A DNA stretch of 9,914 nt from Candidatus Melainabacteria bacterium. Lineage in GTDB: Bacteria; Cyanobacteriota; Vampirovibrionia; Obscuribacterales; Obscuribacteraceae. Below, one piece after another: positions 1 to 7,565 of this stretch. The translations under genes were made by a program, and so were the position numbers. Below the pieces are notes generated by a model that worked only from the letters and a program-made list of their open reading frames with translations, ran no database searches and had not been told where the DNA came from. Every line of letters starts with the position of its first letter. Positions within the stretch are counted from its first letter, which is position 1. Location: contig JACQVM010000129.1 in NCBI GenBank assembly GCA_016209785.1, positions 1-9,914 of the forward strand, given 5' to 3'.

Positions 1-827
1 CTTTTGGAGTTCCATCTTCTGGGTATACAAATGATCGTTTTGCTGGAACAGGGACCTATGGGATGAATTCGTCTGGGATACCGACCGACGGTAGAGTTGG
101 CTCTAAAGGTTCCAACGTGCCAAGTTATGATGAGATGCCACCGCCTGCGCCACCACGTCCTGCACCCAATGTAACCGCCCGTAGCAACCCTTATCCTGCC
201 AGGGGACTAAATGACCAGGTAAGAACGTTAGAGCAGGAAGTGTTTGGCAGAGCTTACCTTAAAGATCCGCTGCCTGCTAGATTAAATCGATTGGAGTCCA
301 CTGTTTTTCCCCAGGAGAAGGCATGGGTGGACAAGTCTTTGCCTGACAGGGTGAATCGTCTTACCAGCATAATTACCCTTTCTCAGCCAGGACGTCGAAT
401 TGCTCAAAACAGTGGGGTTAGCAGGGCTGAGCCTGGATATGAAGACTATGGTGACCTGGATATAGGACAATCTCAACTTAGCCAACCGCGTGCTACCAGT
501 GGGCTGTCTAAGATTATCAATTCTATTTCTAGTTTTTTGGGAGGTGGTTATGCAGGTGGCTATCCTAGCGTTGGTGGTAATTTGATAACAGACCCACAGA
601 CAGGGCTTTTGTATGATAGCTTGACCGGCAGCTTAATTGATCCGGTTACTGGTGTGGTAGTGGGACAACGCCTGAGTCCTGGGGTTGGATCTAGCATGGG
701 TGGATTTGGTTCTTTCAGCAATGGCTTCTCTCCTTTTGGCTCATTGCCATATGGTATGGGTTCTGGCAGCGGAATACGCTTTGGATATGGCGGCATAGGG
801 CGTTATGGCTACTCTATGTGGCCTTAG
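1..827 (+). CDS. Repeat-containing Gly-rich protein, 5' partial
   Basis: The reading frame is open leftwards from the first Met at 63 to base 3 with no stop, so the gene starts outside the window and Met63 is probably internal. Numbering from Met63, residues 26-36 are a Pro-rich linker. Residues 53-104 hold a repeat of about 22 residues with the pattern [V/L]xxLExxVFx(n)LPxR: copy one is 53-73, copy two 74-96, and a half copy 97-104. Residues 160-254 are Gly/Ser/Tyr-rich and low in charge. Within them, residues 174-201 contain the units DPQTGLLYD and DPVTGVVVG. I see no catalytic motif. The composition suggests an exported or cell-surface structural protein, but the N-terminus with any signal peptide is missing, so this is inference. 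I associate the repeat with proteins from Melainabacteria/Obscuribacterales. No function is assigned. The SDR gene follows after 18 bp, probably in the same transcript. Confidence 0.75.
   Translation, partial: FGVPSSGYTNDRFAGTGTYGMNSSGIPTDGRVGSKGSNVPSYDEMPPPAPPRPAPNVTARSNPYPARGLNDQVRTLEQEVFGRAYLKDPLPARLNRLESTVFPQEKAWVDKSLPDRVNRLTSIITLSQPGRRIAQNSGVSRAEPGYEDYGDLDIGQSQLSQPRATSGLSKIINSISSFLGGGYAGGYPSVGGNLITDPQTGLLYDSLTGSLIDPVTGVVVGQRLSPGVGSSMGGFGSFSNGFSPFGSLPYGMGSGSGIRFGYGGIGRYGYSMWP
219..374 (+). repeat. Protein-level tandem repeat, about 22 residues, 2.4 copies
   Basis: Translated units at 219-281, 282-350 and 351-374 align as V-x-x-LEQEVF...PLPAR, L-x-x-LESTVF...SLPDR and V-x-x-L. The Leu, Glu, Val-Phe and Leu-Pro-x-Arg positions recur. 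The DNA copies are diverged, so this is an old protein-domain repeat rather than a recent tandem duplication. Confidence 0.6.
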
Positions 828-845
828 TGAAGACAGTTGCTGGCA

Positions 846-1754
846 ATGATTCTTTTAACTGGTGGAACAGGTTTTTTAGGGGCACGGGTGCTTGAGGGGT
901 TGATTGCTAGTGGGCAATCGGTGCGAATTGCTACAAGGGGAGGGCAAGATTGGCGCGGCGGGGTATTGGCTGAACTAAAAAACTCTGGCGCGCAAGTTGT
1001 GCTGGTTGATCTTACGCAATCAGACAAGATGATTAAGTTCTTGGAGGGCTGTACAGCAATAATCAATCTTGTAGGCATCATGCGCCAAGACAAGGAAGTT
1101 TCCTTCCAAGATATAAATGTAGAGTTAGTGCGCAAGTTGGTCTTAGCTGCTCATGAATGTGGCATACAGAGGTTTGTGCACGTAAGTTGTTTAGGTCCTC
1201 ATGGACAGACGCAAAGTAGGTACTTTCAAAGCAAACGAGAAGGGGAAGATATAGTACGTCTGGGAAAGTTTTACTGGACTATATTTCGACCGTCTTTCAT
1301 GTTTGGCCAGCAATGCCAACTGGTAGAAGCACTTCTGCCACTAGTAAAGAATTCACCAATTTTGCCTATTCTAGGCAGCGGGCTTAATCAAGTTCAGCCT
1401 GTGTTTGTGGATGATGTGGCAGCTTGTATAGTTCAGTGTGTTTACAACAAGGACACTGCTGGCAAAACCTACGAACTGGTTGGTCCTAAGGCATATACAC
1501 AGGTGGAATTGATGCAGATGCTGGCGCGAGCTGTGGGAAAAGACAAACAGCAAGTAAACATCCCGACAGAGGCTCTCTTGAAGGCAACTGGTTTGACAGG
1601 AAAGTTTTTAACCAAGTTGCCAATCAACGAAGAGCTTATTTATATGTTGATATCAGATTCGGTGGCGGATCCAAGGACAATGCAAACTACTTTTAGTGTT
1701 AGTATGAAAAATTTTGAGAGCTACTTAGACCAGCATGTAAATAAGCATCAGTAG
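846..1754 (+). CDS. NDUFA9-like atypical SDR, NAD(P)-binding protein
   Basis: This 302-residue protein is an extended/atypical short-chain dehydrogenase of the NDUFA9/NmrA-like type. The N-terminal dinucleotide-binding loop is TGGTGFLG (residues 5-12, glycines 6, 9 and 12). After the third strand comes INLVGIMR (73-80), then RFVHVSCLG (109-117) with Ser114 in the usual catalytic-Ser position. A YxxxK pair follows (Tyr126, Lys130), then FRPSFMFG (147-154) and QPVFVDDVA (184-192), all typical of this family. Relatives include the complex I accessory subunit NDUFA9 and plant/cyanobacterial Ycf39/HCF244 assembly factors. Many family members bind NAD(P) without a known reaction, so the substrate is unknown. 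I chose ATG846 because the fold begins directly there; TTG837 would add only three residues. There is no strong Shine-Dalgarno, and the short 18-bp gap suggests translation in an operon with the preceding gene. Confidence 0.85.
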   Translation: MILLTGGTGFLGARVLEGLIASGQSVRIATRGGQDWRGGVLAELKNSGAQVVLVDLTQSDKMIKFLEGCTAIINLVGIMRQDKEVSFQDINVELVRKLVLAAHECGIQRFVHVSCLGPHGQTQSRYFQSKREGEDIVRLGKFYWTIFRPSFMFGQQCQLVEALLPLVKNSPILPILGSGLNQVQPVFVDDVAACIVQCVYNKDTAGKTYELVGPKAYTQVELMQMLARAVGKDKQQVNIPTEALLKATGLTGKFLTKLPINEELIYMLISDSVADPRTMQTTFSVSMKNFESYLDQHVNKHQ

Positions 1755-1850
1755 CTTGTTGAAATTTATATTGGACTAATATCTGTATGGCTCACCATGT
1801 GATACTTTCAATTGCCAGACGGTTTTGCAGAAAGGTTTTTTAGGCACACT

Positions 1851-2207
1851 ATGATAAGGCTAAACAAGCCAGTTAAATTACTGGAGTGGGGAGAGGGTAC
1901 CAATACGGTTAACCAGGTGTGGAAGCCAATGGCTCACGGGGCTCTGGTGTCGGCCAGGTCAGGTAATGGCGCCACTGTGCTTGTGGTGGAAGTCAAGGGT
2001 CCTGTATCTAAGACCAACACCCAAGACGAGTCTATCAAGGTGACACAAGAGGGTGAAGGTATGACAGCTCGCTCAGCAGCCTGGGGCGAAGTTGCTTGCG
2101 GTAGACTTAAGTGCGTTGAAAATGTAGGGCAAAAGTGTTTAGTTTATGTGGAAATTCCCACAGCAACAAAAATAAGTCGTTCATCATTTAACGGAACCAA
2201 CAGGTAA
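1851..2207 (+). CDS. Unrecognised protein, 118 aa
   Basis: I do not recognise this ORF. From ATG1851 it gives 118 residues, with alternating hydrophobic/polar segments such as ALVSARSGNGATVLVVEVKG (31-50) and KCLVYVEI (95-102) that suggest a small beta-rich soluble protein. There are three Cys (83, 88, 96), two Trp-containing motifs near the start (LEWGEG, NQVWKP) and no signal peptide. The only ribosome-binding hint is TAGG at 1841-1844, six bases before the ATG. A TTG at 1812 in the same frame would add 13 residues but has no better site. The last 20 bp overlap the end of lnt on the opposite strand, which is common for convergent genes. Length, absence of a better opposing ORF and amphipathic pattern make it plausibly real, but nothing I can see proves it. 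Confidence 0.5.
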   Translation: MIRLNKPVKLLEWGEGTNTVNQVWKPMAHGALVSARSGNGATVLVVEVKGPVSKTNTQDESIKVTQEGEGMTARSAAWGEVACGRLKCVENVGQKCLVYVEIPTATKISRSSFNGTNR

Positions 2208-3744
2208 ATGGTGTAATTGCTGACGAAAAGCCAACTTGATGGGTCAGCACCCCTTTGCTTGCTTGAGGGTAGCTAGCAATAACTACTCCAGCAGGGTCAA
2301 TGATGGCAGATGGTCCGGAATTGGCAGCAAAAACAAAATATCGCCTGTTTTCCACTGCACGTAAAACAGAAAAAGCAATCATCTGTTGCCCAATCATGGA
2401 ATTGTGAAACCATGCCAGGTCACTTAGGTTAACAAGCAGCTCGCCGCCTGCCTGGACACTTTGGGCAACCAGTTCGGGGGAGATGGTTTCAAAGCAAACT
2501 AGCGGGGCAATGTTCCTGGAGGTGATCTTTAGCACTACAGGCTGCTTGCCCGAGGAAAAGCCAGTTCCTGCTGGGGTATTGGTTAGCTGTTGGATCCACT
2601 CAGGCAGGTACTCCACAAACTGTGGCGTATATTCCCCGAATGGGACTAGATAGCGTTTGTGGTAAACGGCAGATGATAAGATGCCATTAGCTGTAATACC
2701 AAATACAGAGTTAAAGGGATGTCCTTTGGGATCACAATCTAATGCCCCAATAATGAGATTGAGGTCTTGTTTGTGGGCAAATACTGAAAGCGTTGCTCGG
2801 GTTGCCGGACTGTTGGTGAGATAAACAGGCAAGGAGTTTTCTGGCCAGATTGCAATGCTAGCTGAGCGCTTGAACGTTAGTTCCTGCAGTTGTGTTAGTA
2901 GCTCATCGACTGTGTAACGATGCTCTGTCTTCTGCATTTCTATGTTGATGTTTGGTTGTGCTACTGAGACAGTCACGGACGACTCCTTTATGTAGCCTGC
3001 TGTTTGTGTGGAGCCCCAGAAGCAAAGCAATGCAAGACCAGCAGTTACAACCAAAATCTGACAGGTTGCACGAATTAGGCTTTGTTGAGCAAGTGGTTTG
3101 CAGTGTGACTGGTGCCAAATTGTAGCAATCAATTGTGCAAACGTAACGTTAAACAAGACAAGCACGCAACTAAGTCCAATCCCGCCTATCCAACAAGCAG
3201 CTTGAATGAGATTTAACTGCCTATACTGTGAATACTCAAGCATTGACCAAGGTACACCAAGCAACTGGTGTGCATTTCCAAGCTTGTTTTCTAAAAGAAC
3301 CCACAACAAAGGAATTACAACAGAGGCAGGTAGGAGCCAGTGACCATTGACTTTGCGGGGCATGAAGCCTCCAGTCAGAGGCATGGCCTTTAAAAGAAAG
3401 GCAAACAGCCCAATGATGATTCCTTGGTGGAGTGAAACAATCCCCCAGCTCAATCCTGCCACCAGCTTGCTTTGCAACAGACTAAAACCTAGCCAGGTAA
3501 GGGGGTGAAGGCCCAAATACCAATTAAGATAGACTAAGTTGTAGGCAGTACCAAAACCAAGGCCAACCCAGAAAGCTTGTCCAGGATTTGGTCGTGAGAC
3601 AGCAAGAAGGAGAAGGGGTATAAGTCCTATCCAGGCGAGATACCATTGATCAAATCCTGGAGCTGAAAATCCTAAGATGGTCCCAGATGCTAAGGAAAGA
3701 ATTGCTACAAGGACGCTTGAGTGTTTAACAGATGCTTTGGTCAA
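2188..3744 (-). CDS. lnt: Apolipoprotein N-acyltransferase
   Basis: Lnt transfers an acyl chain from a phospholipid to the N-terminal Cys of apolipoproteins, the last step of lipoprotein maturation, in the inner membrane. The 518-residue protein has several hydrophobic N-terminal segments (roughly 10-29, 34-50, 57-79, 84-118, 136-152, 178-210, 227-245), followed by a periplasmic carbon-nitrogen hydrolase domain. The catalytic triad is intact: Glu302 in AIWPENSLP, Lys363 in [12 protein letters not shown] and Cys417 in PLVCFET. Glu371 matches the additional essential Glu of the E. coli enzyme. The protein ends soon after the hydrolase domain at TPFTCWFR, where E. coli Lnt continues into a final membrane helix. 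The start is TTG3744, whose last two bases are shared with the recA TGA stop. The nearest ribosome-binding-like site is GAGG about 13 bases upstream, so expression probably depends on translation of recA. Confidence 0.93.
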   Translation of the reverse strand: MTKASVKHSSVLVAILSLASGTILGFSAPGFDQWYLAWIGLIPLLLLAVSRPNPGQAFWVGLGFGTAYNLVYLNWYLGLHPLTWLGFSLLQSKLVAGLSWGIVSLHQGIIIGLFAFLLKAMPLTGGFMPRKVNGHWLLPASVVIPLLWVLLENKLGNAHQLLGVPWSMLEYSQYRQLNLIQAACWIGGIGLSCVLVLFNVTFAQLIATIWHQSHCKPLAQQSLIRATCQILVVTAGLALLCFWGSTQTAGYIKESSVTVSVAQPNINIEMQKTEHRYTVDELLTQLQELTFKRSASIAIWPENSLPVYLTNSPATRATLSVFAHKQDLNLIIGALDCDPKGHPFNSVFGITANGILSSAVYHKRYLVPFGEYTPQFVEYLPEWIQQLTNTPAGTGFSSGKQPVVLKITSRNIAPLVCFETISPELVAQSVQAGGELLVNLSDLAWFHNSMIGQQMIAFSVLRAVENRRYFVFAANSGPSAIIDPAGVVIASYPQASKGVLTHQVGFSSAITPFTCWFR

Positions 3745-4859
3745 TCTGCCGGCTTAACCTCGTGCTTAGCCAGCTCTGCTTTTACCTTAGCCTCAATTTC
3801 TGACAAAAGCTTTGGATTAGCCTCTAAGCATCCCCTGGCTGCGTCGCGCCCTTGCCCTATACGCTCATCTTTGTAGCTAAACCATGCTCCTGATTTCTTT
3901 ACGATATCCAGCTCGCAAGCCATATCCAGGATGCACCCAACAGAACTAATACCGCGGCCGTAAATGATATCAAACTCAGCAATACGAAAAGGTGGGGCTA
4001 CTTTGTTTTTGACTACTTTTACCTTTACACGGTTGCCGTACTCTGTACTGTCTTTTTTTAAGGTCTCAATTTTGCGTATATCTAACCTAACTGAGGCGTA
4101 AAATTTTAAGGCATTGCCACCGGGGGTGGTTTCAGGGTTTCCATACATAACACCAATTTTTTGACGAAGTTGATTGATGAAGATAACCACGGATCTGGTT
4201 TTGCTTACAACTGCGGTAAGTTTTCTTAATGCCTGACTCATTAGTCTTGCTTGCAATCCAGGAAGACAGTCACCCATGTCGCCTTCAATCTCTGCCTTTG
4301 GCACAAGTGCAGCTACTGAATCAACGATGACTAGATCAACTGCACCGGAGCGAACCAGTTGCTCGGTAATCTCCAGAGCTTGCTCCCCGGTGTCAGGTTG
4401 GGAGATAAGGAGCTCGTCAACGTTGACGCCAAGTGAGCGCGCGTACTCGGGGTCCATAGCATGTTCGGCATCCACAATGGCTGCTATGCCTCCGCGCTTT
4501 TGAATTTCTGCTGCTACATGTTGAGCTAGCGTGGTCTTTCCAGAAGATTCTGGTCCGTATATCTCTACTATTCGTCCACGAGGGAGTCCTCCAACACCTA
4601 AGGCAACATCAAGCGCCAGTGCTCCAGTAGGAATTGCTTCAATCTGAGCATGCCTTGAATCTCCCAGACGCATGATTGAGCCTTCCCCATATTGTTTTTT
4701 TATAGCATCCATGGCTAATCCGAGTGCCTTTAAGCGCTCAGGATGTAAGGGCTTAATTTCGTGACCATTACCGGGGCTGGATTTTTCTTCAGCCCTTTCA
4801 TTACTTTTTCCCACCATGGATTTTTCATTTTCAGATTTGTTTTTGGTTACAACTGCCAT
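3741..4859 (-). CDS. recA: Recombinase RecA
   Basis: RecA forms ATP-dependent filaments on single-stranded DNA, catalyses strand exchange and promotes LexA self-cleavage. The 372-residue protein has Walker A GPESSGKT (102-109), the catalytic Glu132 in AEHAMDP, Walker B LVIVDS (176-181), the [16 protein letters not shown] segment (182-197) and loop L2 with [22 protein letters not shown] (227-248). The conserved opening [18 protein letters not shown] begins at residue 50, so the N-terminus is about 36 residues longer than in E. coli; the extra part is Lys/Glu/Ser-rich and probably disordered. The acidic C-terminal tail of E. coli RecA is not present; this one ends [15 protein letters not shown]4859 is preceded by GGAG (plus-strand 4867-4870) at a spacing of seven, and Met15 has no such site, so the long start is supported. 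It is the first gene of a recA-lnt unit. Confidence 0.97.
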   Translation of the reverse strand: MAVVTKNKSENEKSMVGKSNERAEEKSSPGNGHEIKPLHPERLKALGLAMDAIKKQYGEGSIMRLGDSRHAQIEAIPTGALALDVALGVGGLPRGRIVEIYGPESSGKTTLAQHVAAEIQKRGGIAAIVDAEHAMDPEYARSLGVNVDELLISQPDTGEQALEITEQLVRSGAVDLVIVDSVAALVPKAEIEGDMGDCLPGLQARLMSQALRKLTAVVSKTRSVVIFINQLRQKIGVMYGNPETTPGGNALKFYASVRLDIRKIETLKKDSTEYGNRVKVKVVKNKVAPPFRIAEFDIIYGRGISSVGCILDMACELDIVKKSGAWFSYKDERIGQGRDAARGCLEANPKLLSEIEAKVKAELAKHEVKPAD

Positions 4860-4866
4860 TTTTATT

Positions 4867-4870
4867 CTCC
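4867..4870 (-). promoter_or_regulatory. Ribosome binding site of recA
   Basis: GGAG on the minus strand lies seven bases before ATG4859. It decides in favour of the long RecA N-terminus over the internal Met15. Confidence 0.7.
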
Positions 4871-4968
4871 ATCAAACCAAGGTTCTACCAAATCCGGAAG
4901 CACCAAGCCCGGTCAGGAATATTTAAAAGCTAGAAATCATGCCAGTGATCAACGAGAATCATCGCCAA

Positions 4969-4997
4969 ATTATAGCTTTTATCAGCCTGTCCGCCAA
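4969..4997 (-). promoter_or_regulatory. Sigma-70-type promoter of recA-lnt
   Basis: Reading the minus strand, a -35 element TTGGCG (plus 4992-4997) is followed by exactly 17 bases and a perfect -10 TATAAT (plus 4969-4974). Transcription would start near 4962, giving a leader of about 100 nt before recA. No other sequence in this intergenic region matches as well on this strand. Confidence 0.7.
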
Positions 4998-5193
4998 TTA
5001 AAAGTAGCCTGCAACAAGTACGCTGAGTGATCTTCTTATTAGGGTTTTAAAGGTTATTTGAAGGGTATAAACATGTTGCTAGCCAACAAAGTGCTTGCAA
5101 AGGGTAATTCAACAACATTAACGTCAAAGTGCCCCAGGAAGTTCAATTCTAGTAGGACGTCTGAGGTGCTAACTATCGTCTATAAGGGAAGCT

Positions 5194-5940
5194 ATGGCTA
5201 TGAAGACAGGGCAGAAGCTATTTAGTTTAAAACAAGCAGAAATTTTTGAGTCCTTCAATCCTGTAGAACTTGCGCGCCTGTTAGGTATTGTGGAAGAGAT
5301 GGAGCTTCCCAAGCATCATGTTCTCTTTGCTCCAGGCACGCCCTGCAATTCCATTTACTTTATTGAGCAAGGAAGGGTAAGGCTTACCCGTTTGTCCGGT
5401 GAAGGAAAGTCGGTTATTTTAGCTCTTTTGGGTGCGGGAGACCTAATTGGTGAGGCAGCATGGCTTGCAGGCGAGCACGATAGCTATGCCGAGACCGTTG
5501 AGGACACTAGACTGTTCCAAATAAGCCGTGAAGCTTTTGAGAATCTCATTAGGGAGAACCCTGAATTTGCTTTGAGCCTTATTCATGTTGTTGGAGTTCA
5601 ATTAAGTCAGGCACAGGCGCGCATTGAAGATTTAGTGTTTCGTCCTGTGCCTAGTCGAGTTGCACGGCTGCTGCTTAGCTTAGCGGAGAATCATGGCAAA
5701 GTTACTCCAAATGGTATCCGGGTAGAGTTTAAATTGACACACCAGGAAATTGCCAACTTAGTAGGATCTTCCCGCGTTACAGTAACACAGGTACTCAATC
5801 GCTTTCGTTCTTGCCGATGGATTGACATTGAATCCAAGCGGGTCACAATTTACAATTCTGATGCTCTTGAAGACCTTGTGCAGCAGCCATCAATGTCCTT
5901 AGAGGAAGCAACCTACGAAGGCGGGCTTGCCGGTTTATAA
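5194..5940 (+). CDS. Crp/Fnr-family transcriptional regulator
   Basis: This 248-residue protein has the two-domain Crp architecture. An N-terminal cyclic-nucleotide-binding-type beta-roll (about 15-115) contains the signature GAGDLIGEAAWLAGE (80-94). A long dimerisation helix (about 116-150) leads to a C-terminal winged helix. The helix-turn-helix is at 181-204, with recognition helix GSSRVTVTQ; this is closer to NtcA (RVTVTR) than to E. coli Crp (SRETVGR), with Gln199 where NtcA has Arg. The residue aligned with the cAMP-phosphate-binding Arg82 of E. coli Crp is Asp96, so cAMP is unlikely to be the ligand. There are no Fnr-type N-terminal cysteines. ATG5194 has AAGGGA just upstream; ATG5200 is a possible alternative. 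The effector and regulon are unknown. tRNA-Arg begins 11 bp after the stop. Confidence 0.9.
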   Translation: MAMKTGQKLFSLKQAEIFESFNPVELARLLGIVEEMELPKHHVLFAPGTPCNSIYFIEQGRVRLTRLSGEGKSVILALLGAGDLIGEAAWLAGEHDSYAETVEDTRLFQISREAFENLIRENPEFALSLIHVVGVQLSQAQARIEDLVFRPVPSRVARLLLSLAENHGKVTPNGIRVEFKLTHQEIANLVGSSRVTVTQVLNRFRSCRWIDIESKRVTIYNSDALEDLVQQPSMSLEEATYEGGLAGL

Positions 5941-5949
5941 TGCAATGCT

Positions 5950-6025
<76 letters not shown>

Positions 6026-6169
6026 ATGATCTTGTACTGTCGTCAACCTTTTATGCAGTCTAGGATAATCCCTGATCCTTGACTGGTTAACTTGTCAGTG
6101 ATTTTTGCGCTAGGGAACCTTATTCTATTGTTGGCGTCGTACAAAACAGGGGTTCAAAAGGACAAATGC

Positions 6170-6176
6170 AAGGAGA
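6170..6176 (+). promoter_or_regulatory. Strong ribosome binding site of the 67-aa ORF
   Basis: AAGGAGA is a near-perfect Shine-Dalgarno about nine bases before ATG6185. It decides the start against the in-frame TTG at 6092, which has no such site. Confidence 0.6.
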
Positions 6177-6184
6177 ACCCAAAA

Positions 6185-6388
6185 ATGTATGTTGAGTTTT
6201 TACTAGAAGATGGTCCTGCCTTAAGTCAGACGTTGGTGACATGTAGCTTGCCTGATTTATCATTTGATTTAAAACGTATGCTTAGGATCCAGTGGAAAGA
6301 GTTTCTCCACTATCTTGAGGAGGGTGCTGGCGATAGAACGCAAGTGTTGCTTAAGCATGAGTCTTCATCTTCTTGTAATTCTTTTTGA
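6185..6388 (+). CDS. Unrecognised small protein, 67 aa
   Basis: I do not recognise this product. It begins MYVEFLLEDGPALSQT, continues through LPDLSFDLKRMLRIQWKEF (22-40) and LHYLEEGAGD (41-50), and ends in a Ser-rich tail SSSSCNSF. It looks like a small soluble alpha/beta protein with no signal peptide or membrane segment. The case for a real gene rests on the strong Shine-Dalgarno at the right distance and on balanced amino-acid composition. It sits between tRNA-Arg and the sigma-factor gene on the same strand, so a regulatory role is conceivable, but there is no direct evidence for one. Confidence 0.55.
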   Translation: MYVEFLLEDGPALSQTLVTCSLPDLSFDLKRMLRIQWKEFLHYLEEGAGDRTQVLLKHESSSSCNSF

Positions 6389-6572
6389 CTGTACAAGGTG
6401 AAAGTTTCGACAAAACGGGCATAAAGATGCTGGGCGTATCATGAGTGTTGGTTGAGCCTACAAGGGTTCACAAGCAAGGCGGATAACAACATGTACATCT
6501 GGTGCCACCAAAGGTCAGTCGACCTCATGGGGTTCAAGATATGCTCGAATACTATCACTGAGGACCATGTAG
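6389..6572 (+). other. Leader region of the sigma-factor gene
   Basis: This 184-bp gap shows no tRNA, strong terminator or clear -35/-10 pair. A small hairpin AGGTC-AGTC-GACCT lies near 6510-6523. The promoter of the sigma gene may be here or further upstream, before the tRNA. Confidence 0.3.
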
Positions 6573-7565
6573 ATGAGGAAGTGCAAGGGTGCTCTAAGTG
6601 TCAAGAGCCAAAAGCCTGGACGAGTTCCTGGGGAGCCCTGGGAGGATTGCCTGGAGCCATGTTCAGGAGAGGCTGAGGATGGTTCTGTGTCCTTGGACGA
6701 TTCCCAAATTGCTAGCCGGCAGACTACTTTGACATTTGGCGAGGAAGACTCTGTCAAGACATATCTAAGAGAAATCTCTCGTCACAAACTCCTGAGTGGA
6801 TGTGAGGAAATTGAGCTGGCGCGGGCAACAAAATTGGGAGATATATCTGCACGTAGGCGGCTTATTCAAGCAAATCTTCGTTTGGTAGTGAGTATCGCCA
6901 AGCGTTACATCAATCACGGACTAAGCTTTCAGGATCTCATTCAGGAAGGATCTTTAGGCTTGATGCGTGCTGTGGAAAAATTTGACCCTGAACGTGGCAA
7001 TAAGTTTTCGACTTATGCTACCTGGTGGATTCGCCAAGCAATTACTCGAGCATTAGCCAACAAGGCACGTACAATACGTGTGCCAGTTCATGTCAACGAT
7101 CTTTTGGGCAAACTAAGGAAATCTACGCATGAACTTTCACAGGAGCTGGGACGACGACCTACTTTAGAAGAGATTGTGCAGGCAACGGGGATGCAGCGGG
7201 AAAGAGTTACCTTAGCATTTAACGCCAGCAAAGATCTTCTTTCACTTGATGCTCAGTGTGGAGACGAGTCAGATAACACATTGGCTGATATCATTGAAGA
7301 CCAAGATGCTCCTGGCCCTGATGAGGCGGCTGCAAGCGAGCTTCTGTTAAGGCATGTCGATGAGCTTTTGTCTAGCCTTACGTCCCGCGAGCGTGATGTT
7401 ATTCAGATGCGATATGGACTACATGCAGATCGCTCACTTAGTCTTGAGGAGCTAGGCAAAATGCTGGGACTTACTCGGGAAAGAGTTCGTCAGATAGAGC
7501 TTAGAGCAATGCAAAAGCTAAGGCGCAACAGCCAGATAAAGGAACTCAGAGATTTCTTGGCTTAA
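6573..7565 (+). CDS. RpoD-like sigma-70 family sigma factor
   Basis: The protein directs RNA polymerase to promoters. Its 330 residues hold region 1.2 (about 59-92, starting [12 protein letters not shown]), region 2 (about 95-165, including [21 protein letters not shown] and the -10-recognition helix [15 protein letters not shown] at 148-162), region 3 (about 172-248) and region 4 (about 262-316). The region 4 helix-turn-helix [21 protein letters not shown] (289-309) keeps the Arg/Glu/Arg that contact the -35 element. Region 1.1 and the large non-conserved insert of proteobacterial RpoD are absent, so it is either a short primary sigma or a group 2 factor. An in-frame stop (TAG) directly precedes ATG6573, and GAGG at 6560-6563 lies nine bases upstream. 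The first 55 residues, rich in Gly, Pro and Cys, do not match the family and may include untranslated sequence if a later start is used. Confidence 0.93.
   Translation: MRKCKGALSVKSQKPGRVPGEPWEDCLEPCSGEAEDGSVSLDDSQIASRQTTLTFGEEDSVKTYLREISRHKLLSGCEEIELARATKLGDISARRRLIQANLRLVVSIAKRYINHGLSFQDLIQEGSLGLMRAVEKFDPERGNKFSTYATWWIRQAITRALANKARTIRVPVHVNDLLGKLRKSTHELSQELGRRPTLEEIVQATGMQRERVTLAFNASKDLLSLDAQCGDESDNTLADIIEDQDAPGPDEAAASELLLRHVDELLSSLTSRERDVIQMRYGLHADRSLSLEELGKMLGLTRERVRQIELRAMQKLRRNSQIKELRDFLA

Larger units (their letters stand above)
4860..5193. other. Divergent intergenic region between recA and the Crp-like gene
   Basis: This 334-bp gap holds the recA promoter and leader on the left half. 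A GAAC-N4-GTTT element on the minus strand (plus 4874-4885) resembles the core of a Gram-positive-type LexA box but is weak. The right half must hold the promoter of the Crp-like gene. TATAAA at 5066-5071 is a possible -10 element but has no convincing -35. An 8-bp direct repeat CAAAGTGC occurs at 5087-5094 and 5125-5132. I see no riboswitch or RNA gene. Confidence 0.5.

Noticed and set aside
2161..2187. Possible continuation of Lnt past its stop as a last membrane helix
   Set aside because: The frame after the stop gives only about ten hydrophobic residues, then Pro and charged residues; it does not form a full helix, so I do not call a nonsense mutation.
4761..5030. Plus-strand 89-residue ORF across the recA start
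   Set aside because: It is antisense to the RecA N-terminus and crosses the recA promoter; its composition is not protein-like and it has no ribosome-binding site.
6452..6757. Overlapping ORFs on both strands around the sigma gene start
   Set aside because: They overlap the N-terminus of the sigma factor, have no ribosome-binding site and show no recognisable protein features.
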